From assembly GCF_900156805.1 (NCBI RefSeq), contig NZ_FTOQ01000001.1, forward strand, positions 682,001-746,000: 64,000 nt of DNA. The letters run 5' to 3'. The translations under genes and the position numbers were made by a program. The stretch comes from Roseivivax lentus (GTDB lineage: Bacteria; Pseudomonadota; Alphaproteobacteria; Rhodobacterales; Rhodobacteraceae). Every line of letters starts with the position of its first letter. The first letter of the stretch is position 1. Below the pieces are notes generated by a model. That model was not told the DNA's origin and did no database searches. It was given only the letters and a program-made list of their open reading frames with translations. Below are positions 33,763-41,986 of the stretch, in pieces.

Positions 33763-36207
33763 TCAGTAGGGCACCCGCCAGACCGGCCGCGCGGGCGCGT
33801 CGACCTGCGCCAGCCCGCTCTCGTCCAGAAGCCGTGTGATCTCTTCCTCGATGAGCCGGTCATCCGCATCGCCCCGGATCGGCACGCGCCCGGGCTCCAG
33901 AAAGAGCGGCGCGGCCAGCGGCGTCACGCGCGTCAGCCGCACCAGGTCCATCCGGTCGCCCACCCGCGCGCACATCTCGCGGATGCGGGCGAAATCCACG
34001 AGGCCGCGCATCGCCTCCTCGCGGGTGATCTGCAGCATCAGGTGGTCGGGGTCGTATTTCACCAGCGTGTCATAGAGGATGTCCGAGGACATCGTCGCCT
34101 GCCGCCCGGTCTTGCGCTGCCCGCCGACCTGCCGCTCGATCAGTCCGGCGATGGTGGCCGAGGCCCGGAAGGTCCGCTTCATCACCGCGTTGCCCTGCAG
34201 CCAGCCCTCGAGGCCCTCCTCCAGCCGCTCCAGATCGAAGAGCGGGCGGGGATCGGTCACCGCGTCGAGCCCCCAGATCAGCGTCGCGTAATCGGTCGAG
34301 ACGAAGCCCATCGGCGCGAGGCCCTCCTCCTCCATCCGCTTGGTCAGCAGGAGCCCCAGCGTTTGCATCGCGTTGCGCCCGGCAAAACCGTAGACCACGA
34401 GCTGCTCGCGCCCGTCATGGGGGAAGCTCTCGATCAGCAGCCGCCCCGGCTCGGGCAGGCGCGAGACGTCGCGCTGCAGCCGCAGCCAATCGGCGGTGTG
34501 ATCGGGCAGCTCCGGCCAGTCGTCTTGCTGGAACATCCGTACGATGCGCGAGGACAGCTGCGTCGAGGTGGCGAACTTGGTGCCCATGAAGGTCGCGATC
34601 TTGGGCTTGCGGGTGGCCTCGCGGCTGACCTCGACGACCATCTCGCGCAGGCCCTCGTAGCGCACGATCCTGCCGCCGATCAGGAAGGTGTCGCCCTTGG
34701 TCAGCGAGGCGGCGAAGCCTTCCTCGACGTCGCCCAGCGGTTTGCCGCCGCGCCCGCGCATCTTCACCTTCAGCGTGTCGGTGTCCTGGATCGTGCCGAT
34801 ATTCTGCCGGATGCGGACCGCCGAGCGCGGATCGCGCAGCTCCCACAGCCCGTCTTCGCGCTGCCGGATGCGCTGCCATTGGTCATAGGCCCTGAGCGCG
34901 TAGCCGCCCGTGGCGCAGAAATCGAGGCAGGCATCGAACTGGGCGCGCGTCAGGCCCGCATAGGGCCCTGCCGCGTTCATCTCGGCGAAGAGCATGTCCG
35001 CATCGAAGGGCCCGGCGGCCGCCGCGATCAGGATATGCTGGCACAGCACGTCGCGCGGACCCGGCCCGCGCGGCTCCCCGTCGAGATCGCGGGCGCGCAC
35101 CGCCTCGAGGGCCGCCACGCATTCCACCACCTCGAAACGGTTCGCCGGCACCAGAAGCGCCTTCGAGGGCGCGTTGTAGCGGTGGTTCGCCCGCCCGATC
35201 CGCTGCACCAGCCGCTTGACGTTCTTGGGCGCGCCGACCTGGATCACCAGGTCCACATCGCCCCAGTCGATGCCGAGATCGAGGCTGCCCGTGCAGACGA
35301 TGGCGCGCAATTGCCCCGCGACCATCGCCGCCTCGACGCGTTCGCGCTGCCCGCGGTCGAGGCTGCCGTGATGGATGCCGATGGGCAGGCCGTCCTCGTT
35401 CGCAAGCCACAGGTTGTGAAAGAAGATCTCCGCCTGCGCGCGGGTATTGTGGAAGATGAGCGTGGTGCGGTGCTGCTTCACCGCCTCCAGCACCGCCGGG
35501 ATGGCGTATTTCGCGCCGCCGCCGGACCAGGGCGGGGCCTCTTCGGTCACCAGCATGGAGATGTCGGGATCGGGGCCGGGATCAGCCTCGAGGATTTCGC
35601 AGGGGTCCGGGTGCCGCGCCATCAGCCGCGCCACCGCTTGCGGGTCGTCCACCGTCGCCGAAAGTCCCACGCGCCGCAGCGTCGGGCAGAGCGTCTGCAG
35701 CCGCGCCAGCGCAAGCATCAGCTGGTCGCCGCGCTTGCTCTCGGCCAGCGCGTGGGTCTCGTCGATGATGACCCGCTGAAGGCCTGCGAATATGCGCGGC
35801 GCGTCTTCATAGGAGGTCAGCAGCGCGAGGCTTTCGGGCGTGGTCAGGAGGATATGCGGCGGATCGGCCCGCTGGCGCTTCTTGCGGCTCGCGGGCGTGT
35901 CGCCGGTGCGGTCCTCGACGCGGATCTTCAGACCCGCCTCCGCGATGGGGGTCGAGAGGTTGCGCTTGATATCGGCGGCGAGCGCCTTGAGCGGGCTGAC
36001 ATAGAGCGTGTGCAGCCCCGGCGCGGGCGCGGCGCCCAGCTCCGCCAGCGTCGGCAAGAACCCCGCCAGCGTCTTGCCGCCGCCCGTGGGCGCGATGAGC
36101 ATGAGCGCGGGCGCATTGGCGCGGTCGAGCATCGCCGCCTGATGCGGATGCATCTGCCAGCCGCGGGCGTCGAACCAGTCTTGCAGGGGGGCGGGAAGGG
36201 CGCTCAT
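33763..36207 (-). CDS. Ligase-associated Lhr-like DEXH helicase
   Basis: An 814-residue superfamily 2 helicase of the Lhr group. Walker A is APTGGGKT (about residue 40), the DEXH box is IIDETHAL, motif III is VGLSATV, and motif VI is LVQRIGRANHR. A long Lhr-specific winged-helix/core C-terminal part follows. These helicases unwind RNA:DNA and DNA duplexes in mycobacterial and proteobacterial repair and co-occur with ligase, exonuclease and PdeM. The ATG at 36207 gives the usual MSALPAPLQDWF start; an ATG 33 bases upstream is possible. It is divergent from the CoA transferase gene. Confidence 0.85.
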   Translation of the reverse strand: MSALPAPLQDWFDARGWQMHPHQAAMLDRANAPALMLIAPTGGGKTLAGFLPTLAELGAAPAPGLHTLYVSPLKALAADIKRNLSTPIAEAGLKIRVEDRTGDTPASRKKRQRADPPHILLTTPESLALLTSYEDAPRIFAGLQRVIIDETHALAESKRGDQLMLALARLQTLCPTLRRVGLSATVDDPQAVARLMARHPDPCEILEADPGPDPDISMLVTEEAPPWSGGGAKYAIPAVLEAVKQHRTTLIFHNTRAQAEIFFHNLWLANEDGLPIGIHHGSLDRGQRERVEAAMVAGQLRAIVCTGSLDLGIDWGDVDLVIQVGAPKNVKRLVQRIGRANHRYNAPSKALLVPANRFEVVECVAALEAVRARDLDGEPRGPGPRDVLCQHILIAAAAGPFDADMLFAEMNAAGPYAGLTRAQFDACLDFCATGGYALRAYDQWQRIRQREDGLWELRDPRSAVRIRQNIGTIQDTDTLKVKMRGRGGKPLGDVEEGFAASLTKGDTFLIGGRIVRYEGLREMVVEVSREATRKPKIATFMGTKFATSTQLSSRIVRMFQQDDWPELPDHTADWLRLQRDVSRLPEPGRLLIESFPHDGREQLVVYGFAGRNAMQTLGLLLTKRMEEEGLAPMGFVSTDYATLIWGLDAVTDPRPLFDLERLEEGLEGWLQGNAVMKRTFRASATIAGLIERQVGGQRKTGRQATMSSDILYDTLVKYDPDHLMLQITREEAMRGLVDFARIREMCARVGDRMDLVRLTRVTPLAAPLFLEPGRVPIRGDADDRLIEEEITRLLDESGLAQVDAPARPVWRVPY

Positions 36208-36317
36208 GGACGTGACATAATGCGTGCGGCCCGGCAGCAAAATACCCCGGGCGCCCGCTTGCCCGCGACGCAGCGTCCGGTCACGCTGGAACCCGGGCAG
36301 TCAGGGGAGGGCGCGTC

Positions 36318-37391
36318 ATGCTGGACGGAATACGGATCGTCGAGTTCGAAGGGCTGGGGCCAGCGCCCTTCGCCGCCATGATGCTGGCCGAGCTGGGCGC
36401 CGAGGTCACCGTGCTGCACCGCAAGGGCGGCGGCACCCATCCCGCGCAGGCCGCCCGGTCGCTGCTCGACCGGGGCAAGCGGTCCATCGCGCTGGACCTC
36501 AAGGCGCCCGAGGACGCCGCCATTGCCCGCGCGCTGATCGCCCGCGCCGACGGGCTGATCGAAGGCTTCCGCCCCGGCGTGATGGAGCGGCTGGGCTTCG
36601 GACCCGACGCGATGCAGGCGCTGAACCCGGCTCTCGTCTACGGGCGCATGACCGGCTGGGGCCAGACCGGGCCGCGTGCGCAGGAGGCGGGGCATGATCT
36701 GAATTACCTGAGCCTGTCGGGCGCGCTGTTCTATGCGGGCCTGCCCGGTGACGTGCCGGGCGTGCCGCCCACCATGCTCGGCGATATCGGCGGCGGCGCG
36801 CATTATCTCGTGGCGGGCATGCTCGCGGGGCTTCTGCAGGCGGGGCGCACGGGGGAGGGCACGGTGGTCGATGCGGCCATCGTCGACGGGGCCGCGCATA
36901 TGATGTCGCTGCTCGTGTCCATGGGCCCGATGTTTTCGCAGACCGCGCGGGGCGCGTCGCTGCTCGACGGGCCGCATTGGTCGCGCTGCTATGCCTGCGC
37001 CTGCGGCGGGCACGTGTCGGTGCAATGCCTCGAGCCGCAGTTCTACGCGCTGTTTCTCGCTCGGATGGGTCTGTCGGACGCCCCGGCCTTCGCCGCGCAA
37101 TACGATCCCGCGCAATGGTCCGATCAGTCCGCGCGGCTGGCGGCGGTCTTCGCGGAAAAGACCCGCAGCCATTGGGCCGCGCTGTTCGAAGGCACCGATG
37201 CCTGCGTCGCCCCGGTTCTGTCGCCCGCCGAGGCGGCGGCGGACCCGCATATGGCCGCGCGCGGGGTCTGGTCGGACGGTGTTCCGTCCGCTGCACCGCG
37301 CTTTGCCGGCCGGACCTCCCCTCCTGCCGCCGCGCCGCTTCGCGACGAGGACCGCGCGGCGATCCTGGCCGAGCTTGGTTTTGGTGAGTGA
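36318..37391 (+). CDS. CoA transferase family III (alpha-methylacyl-CoA racemase-like)
   Basis: A 357-residue CaiB/BaiF family III enzyme. The N-terminal MLDGIRIVEFEGLGPAPFAAMMLAELGAEV and KRSIALDLK are typical, as is LVYGRMTGWGQTGP. AGHDLNYLSLSGAL carries the catalytic aspartate position of this family. Sequence style is nearer alpha-methylacyl-CoA racemase (Amacr/Mcr), which epimerises 2-methylacyl-CoA esters, than formyl- or carnitine-CoA transferases. The ATG at 36318 follows GGGGAGGG. It stands alone, so the substrate is open. Confidence 0.82.
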   Translation: MLDGIRIVEFEGLGPAPFAAMMLAELGAEVTVLHRKGGGTHPAQAARSLLDRGKRSIALDLKAPEDAAIARALIARADGLIEGFRPGVMERLGFGPDAMQALNPALVYGRMTGWGQTGPRAQEAGHDLNYLSLSGALFYAGLPGDVPGVPPTMLGDIGGGAHYLVAGMLAGLLQAGRTGEGTVVDAAIVDGAAHMMSLLVSMGPMFSQTARGASLLDGPHWSRCYACACGGHVSVQCLEPQFYALFLARMGLSDAPAFAAQYDPAQWSDQSARLAAVFAEKTRSHWAALFEGTDACVAPVLSPAEAAADPHMAARGVWSDGVPSAAPRFAGRTSPPAAAPLRDEDRAAILAELGFGE

Positions 37392-37679
37392 TCGCGCGCC
37401 GTGGGTCGAGCGGCACTTGAAGACGGTCTGATCTTCGCATCCGGAGCGCGGACTCAACGCGGCGTGCAGCCACCGCGCTCCAGGGCCGATCCGGCCCCAC
37501 CGGATTGCCGCCTTGGTGACGTGGGCGCACCCCACGGGTGACGCAAAGATCCGGTGAGACGAAGCGCTGACAATGATCGTTGCTGCGCCACCCCGCCGGA
37601 CCGGCCCTTGCCAGAGCCAGTCACGTGGTGCGCTTTTGTCGCGACCGGTCCGGTTCGAGACGCGGTCCCGCCCGCGGTC
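37392..37679. other. Convergent intergenic gap between CoA transferase and VOC genes
   Basis: 288 bases without a gene. Its middle is copy B of the dispersed element (37485-37608). A GGTTCGA near 37650 looks like a tRNA T-loop, but no acceptor or anticodon arms accompany it. No clear T-run terminator was seen. Confidence 0.5.
37485..37608. repeat. Diverged 124-bp intergenic element, copy B
   Basis: Colinear with 19553-19676, with the same landmarks and the same 97-base offset between them. Like copy A it sits between two convergent genes. Confidence 0.65.
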
Positions 37680-38267
37680 TCACCGTGCGTAGGGATCCTT
37701 CGGCCCGCGATCGTCCGAAAGCGTCTGCTGCCGCCGCTCGACCAGAAGCTCGATGGCGTCGGCGAGATGCACTTCGGCGATGTTGTAATCGCCGCGCGCG
37801 ACGCGGATGCGGTGCGCCTCGATCATCACGTCCGCATGGGAACAGCCCATCGGCGGCTCGAACCGGTAGCAGGCCAGTTCGATCAGGAAACCCAGCGGGT
37901 CCTTGAAGTAGATCGAATCCATGAAGCCGCGGTCCTTCGGCCCCGAATGCGGGATGCCCCGCTCGTCGAGCCGCGTGACGACCTGGCTCCACACCGCCTT
38001 CGAGACGTTCAGCGCGAGGTGATGCACGCAGCCCGGATCGGTGGGCGTGCGGTTGTGCACCGGTTTGCGCTTTTCATTGGTGAAGATGGTGATGAGCCGC
38101 CCGTCGCCTGGATCGAAATAGAGATGGCCTTCGTCGGGATCGTCGAGATTGGGCTGATCGAAGATGAAGGGCATGCCGAGCACCCCTTCCCAGAAATCGA
38201 TCGAGGTCTGCCGGTCCGCGCCGGTGATCGTGATGTGGTGCACGCCCTGCACCTGCAGCTTCTTCAT
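37680..38267 (-). CDS. VOC-superfamily (glyoxalase/extradiol dioxygenase fold) protein
   Basis: A 195-residue metal-binding VOC protein. VQGVHHITITGADRQTSIDFWEGVLGM is the first beta-alpha-beta module with the metal His, and GCVHHLALNVS with FKDPLGFLIELACYRFEP supplies the second His and the Glu. Such modules occur in glyoxalases, fosfomycin-resistance enzymes and ring-cleaving dioxygenases; the substrate is unknown. The ATG at 38267 gives MKKLQVQGVHH and follows GGAAAG. It stands alone on the minus strand. Confidence 0.8.
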   Translation of the reverse strand: MKKLQVQGVHHITITGADRQTSIDFWEGVLGMPFIFDQPNLDDPDEGHLYFDPGDGRLITIFTNEKRKPVHNRTPTDPGCVHHLALNVSKAVWSQVVTRLDERGIPHSGPKDRGFMDSIYFKDPLGFLIELACYRFEPPMGCSHADVMIEAHRIRVARGDYNIAEVHLADAIELLVERRQQTLSDDRGPKDPYAR

Positions 38268-38432
38268 CTTTCCTCTCCCCGCCTGTGTCCTGACACGCAG
38301 GTTAGTGCGAATGGCCAGCGACACAAGCGCGGTGGCTGCCGTGGCACCGGACGCGCCCACGCTCGCCCGGACCCCCGGGGCGCGCTATATTTCCCGCAGG
38401 CCGCAAGGGCGGCCGCCGAAGGAGGGACCCCG

Positions 38433-39179
38433 ATGACACGAAGCTGCCTGCGCGACGCCGCGATAGCCGCCGGGCTCGGGATCGCCCTCGCCATGCCCGG
38501 CGCGGCCAGCGAGCTTTGTACCGAGGATGCGATGATCGTCTTCGACGGCTCGGGGTCGATGGCCGAGACCGGGTTCAACCAGCTCGACGAGCCACGCATC
38601 TTCGAGGCCCGCCGCGCGGTGCGCGAGGCGGTGCCCGGCATCGCCGAGGCGCGCCGGCTGGGCCTCGTGATCTACGGGCCGGGCCGGACGGGAGAGCCGG
38701 GCGCTTCCTGTCAAAGCGTCGATACCCGCTTCGCGCCGCAATGGCAGGCCGCCGCGCCGATCATCGCCGCGGTGGACCGGCTGCTGCCCGCCGGCGACAC
38801 GCCCCTGACCGCCGCCATCGCGCAGGCGGCCGAGGTGCTGCAATATCGGGAACGTCCGGGCGCCATCGTGCTGGTGACCGACGGCAAGGAAACCTGCGGC
38901 GGCACGCCCTGCCAACTGGCCGCCGAGCTGGCCGCGGATGCCGCCGATCTGACCGTGCATGTCATCGGCTACAAGGTGCGGGGCGATTTCTTCAGTTGGG
39001 ACAGCCAGGGCAACCAATACGAGGAGGCGGAGACCGTCGCCCGCTGCCTTGCCGACCGCACCGGCGGCAAATACGTCTCTGCCGAGACGGTCGGGGAGCT
39101 GGTGGGGGCGTTGCGCGCAACGCTCGGCTGCAACGTCTATGGACGCGATGCAAGCGCCGGGTGGCGTCATCCGGGCTAA
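38433..39179 (+). CDS. Secreted von Willebrand factor A domain protein (first of pair)
   Basis: A 248-residue protein with an N-terminal signal peptide (to about PGAAS) and one vWA domain. The metal-ion-dependent adhesion site is intact: IVFDGSGSM (DxSxS), the threonine in GDTPLT and the aspartate in LVTDGKETCGG. Several cysteines suggest periplasmic disulfides. vWA proteins mediate metal-dependent protein contacts. A second, related gene follows 164 bases downstream in the same direction. ATG at 38433 follows GGAGGGA. Confidence 0.8.
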   Translation: MTRSCLRDAAIAAGLGIALAMPGAASELCTEDAMIVFDGSGSMAETGFNQLDEPRIFEARRAVREAVPGIAEARRLGLVIYGPGRTGEPGASCQSVDTRFAPQWQAAAPIIAAVDRLLPAGDTPLTAAIAQAAEVLQYRERPGAIVLVTDGKETCGGTPCQLAAELAADAADLTVHVIGYKVRGDFFSWDSQGNQYEEAETVARCLADRTGGKYVSAETVGELVGALRATLGCNVYGRDASAGWRHPG

Positions 39180-39343
39180 AAACTCCTACAATTTTGCACA
39201 AATTGACGCCATTTGCGCCTGTTTTGCGGGCATTCCGCATTGTGCGCCCGACCTTGCCCGCGCAGCGGCCGCCCGCTTCAGGAACTTTTCACCGGTCTGT
39301 GTCATGCCTTGATCAGGGAGGATCACCCATGGAGGCATAGCCC

Positions 39344-40045
39344 ATGTTTCGATCCTTGGTCTCGGGCACGCTTGCCCTGTCGTTGATGACCACAACCGCC
39401 GCCGCAGGCTGTTACGAGGATGCAATGATCGTCTTCGATGCCTCCGGCTCCATGGCGCAAGCCGTCGGAGGGACGGATTCGCCCACGCGCATCGCGGAAG
39501 CGCAAAGCGCCCTTCGGCAGGTCCTGCCGATGGTCCCGGATGAACGCCCGGTGGGGCTTCTGACCTACGGCCCCGGCACGCTGGGGTTCTGCGAGAACTT
39601 CCAGGTCCGGCTCGCGCCGGAACCGCATCAGCGCCTGCAGATCCAAGCCGAGATCGACGCGCTCAGCCCGTTGGGCGACACGCCGCTCGCCCGCGCGGTC
39701 GAACTGGCCGCCGAGGCGATGTCGTTCCGCGACGAGCCTGCGGTGGTCGTCCTCGTGACCGACGGGCGCGATACCTGCGGGTCGTCCGTCTGCCGCGTCG
39801 CCGAACAGCTAGCGGCGGAGGGCGCGGACCTGACGGTGCACGTGATCGGCTTCCGCTTCGGCGGCTACGAGCCCGGTCAGGACCTCTACAAGACCTCGCC
39901 GGGATGCCTGTCGGCCTTCACCGGGGGGCATTACCTGAGCGCGCAATCGCTCGAGGATCTGGTAGGCGCGCTGCACCGCACCCTGACCTGTCCGCTCATC
40001 GCCAAGGCGGCCCCCGTGCCGGAGACGGCGACGCGCGTGCAGTAG
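39344..40045 (+). CDS. Secreted von Willebrand factor A domain protein (second of pair)
   Basis: A 233-residue paralogue of the preceding gene, with signal peptide (MFRSLVSGTLALSLMTTTAAA) and an intact metal site: MIVFDASGSMAQ, GDTPLARAV and LVTDGRDTCGS. The two proteins share the layout Cys-x-EDAMIVFD-x-SGSM and the later TVHVIG and FTGGHYLSA-like blocks, pointing to tandem duplication followed by divergence. The 164-bp gap between them is AT-richer than its surroundings, so the second gene may have its own promoter. Function unknown. Confidence 0.8.
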   Translation: MFRSLVSGTLALSLMTTTAAAGCYEDAMIVFDASGSMAQAVGGTDSPTRIAEAQSALRQVLPMVPDERPVGLLTYGPGTLGFCENFQVRLAPEPHQRLQIQAEIDALSPLGDTPLARAVELAAEAMSFRDEPAVVVLVTDGRDTCGSSVCRVAEQLAAEGADLTVHVIGFRFGGYEPGQDLYKTSPGCLSAFTGGHYLSAQSLEDLVGALHRTLTCPLIAKAAPVPETATRVQ

Positions 40046-40064
40046 GGGACGGTCCCGCCACGCC

Positions 40065-40094
40065 AAACGCGCGCCCCCGCAGGGACGCGCGCTT
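40065..40094 (-). terminator. Terminator-like hairpin at the end of the nucleoside transporter operon
   Basis: On the minus strand a GC-rich stem (arms CGCGCG at 40068-40073 and 40086-40091, extended by a CCC/GGG pairing with a bulge) ends in GTTTGG. It lies about 60 bases past the binding-protein gene and may also serve the rightward vWA gene. Confidence 0.45.
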
Positions 40095-40151
40095 GCGATG
40101 GTGTCGAGGAGGCGCCGCGCCCGCCGGGGCGCCGCGCCGCCGATCCGTCGA

Positions 40152-41231
40152 TCAGTTCGGGATCTCGCCGGTCAGACCTTCGACGTAGAAATCCATGCCC
40201 AGAAGCGTGCCGTCATCGGCCACCTCGCCCTCGGCGAGCCAGACCGACCCGTCCTGCTTGTTGATGGGGCCGGTGAAGGGGTGGTACTCGCCCGAGGCGA
40301 TCGCGTCCTTCATGGCCAGCGCCTCGGCCTTCACGTCCTCCGGCACCGCGTCGGAGATCTCGCCGATGCCGACCATGCCCGGGCCGATCCCGTCCCAGGT
40401 GTCGGTCGATTCCCAGGTGCCATCCATCACTGCGCGGGTGCGCGCGATGTAATAGGGCGCCCAGTCGTCGATGATCGACGAGACGCGCGGCAGCGGCGCG
40501 AATTCCGACATGTCCGAGGCCTGACCGAAGGTGATGATCCCGCCCGCTTCCTGCGCTGCGGCCTGCGGCGCGGTCGAGTCGGTGTGCTGCAGGATCACGT
40601 CGGCGCCGTTCTCGATCAGTGCGCGGGCGGCATCCGCCTCTTTCGCCGGATCGAACCAGGTGTAGGCCCAGACGATGGAGAACTCGACATCCGGGTTCAC
40701 CTTCTTGGCGTGCAGATAGGCCGAGTTGATGCCCCGGATCACTTCGGGGATCGGGAAGGAGGCGATATAGCCGATCTTGTTGGTCTCGGTCATCTTGCCC
40801 GCGATATGGCCCTGGATCGCGCGGCCCTCGTAGAAGCGCGCGGAATAGGTCGAGACGTTGTCGGCCCGCTTGTAGCCGGTCGCGTGTTCGAACTTCACGT
40901 CCGGGAACTTCTCGGCCACCGCGATGGTCGGGTCCATGTAGCCGAAGGAGGTGGTGAAGATCAGGTCCGCGCCCGACAGCGCCATCTGGGTGATCGCGCG
41001 TTCGGCATCGGCGCCTTCGGGCACGCTTTCCTGGTAGACGGTTTCGACCGCGTCGCCGAATTCCTCCTCGACGGCGAGCCGGCCCTTGTTGTGCTCGTAG
41101 GTCCAGCCGCCATCGCCGATGGGACCGACATAGATGAAGCCGACCTTGGTCTTCTCCGCATGTTCGGCGCCGAAGGCGGTGGTGGCCATAGCCGCGGCGG
41201 CGGCGGTGGCAAGCAGTGTTCTGCGCAGCAT
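40152..41231 (-). CDS. BMP-family nucleoside-binding protein of an ABC importer
   Basis: A 359-residue periplasmic binding protein of the BMP/Med/PnrA family. A signal peptide (MLRRTLLATAAAAAMATTAFGA) leads into KVGFIYVGPIGDGGWTYEHN, a family hallmark, and LIFTTSFGYMDPT and IRGINSAYLHAKKVNP follow. The family binds purine nucleosides and delivers them to the BmpD/NupABC-type transporter encoded just upstream. The ATG at 41231 is preceded by AGGGAGAAC. It is the last gene of the long leftward run that begins with xdhA. Confidence 0.9.
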   Translation of the reverse strand: MLRRTLLATAAAAAMATTAFGAEHAEKTKVGFIYVGPIGDGGWTYEHNKGRLAVEEEFGDAVETVYQESVPEGADAERAITQMALSGADLIFTTSFGYMDPTIAVAEKFPDVKFEHATGYKRADNVSTYSARFYEGRAIQGHIAGKMTETNKIGYIASFPIPEVIRGINSAYLHAKKVNPDVEFSIVWAYTWFDPAKEADAARALIENGADVILQHTDSTAPQAAAQEAGGIITFGQASDMSEFAPLPRVSSIIDDWAPYYIARTRAVMDGTWESTDTWDGIGPGMVGIGEISDAVPEDVKAEALAMKDAIASGEYHPFTGPINKQDGSVWLAEGEVADDGTLLGMDFYVEGLTGEIPN

Positions 41232-41254
41232 ATTTTGTTCTCCCTGATGCTGAT

Positions 41255-41986
41255 TCATGATTTGCCGCGATCATCGTCACGGCGGTGGCCTCTTAGCAAG
41301 GCCGCGGTGATGACGCTGGCGGGAATCGCGATGACTCCGAGGCCAACGAGTAAAATGAAGCCGGTGAAAATCCGGCCGCCGATGGTGATCGGATAGACAT
41401 CCCCGTAGCCCACGGTGGTCAGCGTGGCCAGCGCCCACCACAGCGCCGCCGGGATCGATCCGAATTTCTCTGGTTGGGCCTCGTGTTCGAAATGGTGGAT
41501 GCCGACCGCGGCGATGAAGAGGATGATCACCGCGGCGAAGGTGAACAGGATCAGCTCGTCGCGGCTTTCCGCGAAGGCGCGTTCGATGCGTGCCATGGCA
41601 TGGCTCAAGCGCAGAAGCTTCAGCAGCCGGACCGCGCGCAGGAGGCGCAGAAGGCGCAGGCTCTGCCAATCGGGCAGCAGCATCAGGATCGCGGGCAGGA
41701 TCGCCAGGAGGTCGATGATGCCCCAGAAGCTCGTCGCGTATCTCAGCCGGTCGGGGGCGGACCAGAGCCGTGCCGCATATTCGACCGTGAAGATCGCGAG
41801 GATGATGTATTCGCCCACATGCAGCGCGCGATGCGCCGCGTCGGGCAGGCTGTCCATGCTCTGCAGCGTCAGCATCAGCGCCGAGGCCAGGATCACCGCG
41901 TGCAGCGCGAAGGCGAGAGCCCGGCCGTGGACCGGGTCGCTGCCGCGCAGCGCAAGGTGCAGTCGGTTCCGCGCCGCCTCGCTCAT
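41255..41986 (-). CDS. Voltage-gated-like potassium channel
   Basis: A 243-residue ion channel with six hydrophobic segments. An arginine-rich S4-like stretch (LRLLRLLRAVRLLKLLRLS) precedes the S5 and pore-S6 part, whose selectivity filter is TVGYGD, the K+ channel signature. No C-terminal nucleotide-binding domain is present. Its ATG overlaps the stop of the upstream ABC permease gene as ATGA, so it is translated with the nucleoside importer, while the binding protein gene follows 23 bases later. That position inside an ABC transporter operon is unusual. Confidence 0.88.
   Translation of the reverse strand: MSEAARNRLHLALRGSDPVHGRALAFALHAVILASALMLTLQSMDSLPDAAHRALHVGEYIILAIFTVEYAARLWSAPDRLRYATSFWGIIDLLAILPAILMLLPDWQSLRLLRLLRAVRLLKLLRLSHAMARIERAFAESRDELILFTFAAVIILFIAAVGIHHFEHEAQPEKFGSIPAALWWALATLTTVGYGDVYPITIGGRIFTGFILLVGLGVIAIPASVITAALLRGHRRDDDRGKS

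Noticed and set aside
37645-37665. GGTTCGA, tRNA T-loop-like sequence
   Set aside because: No acceptor stem, D-arm or anticodon arm can be formed around it.
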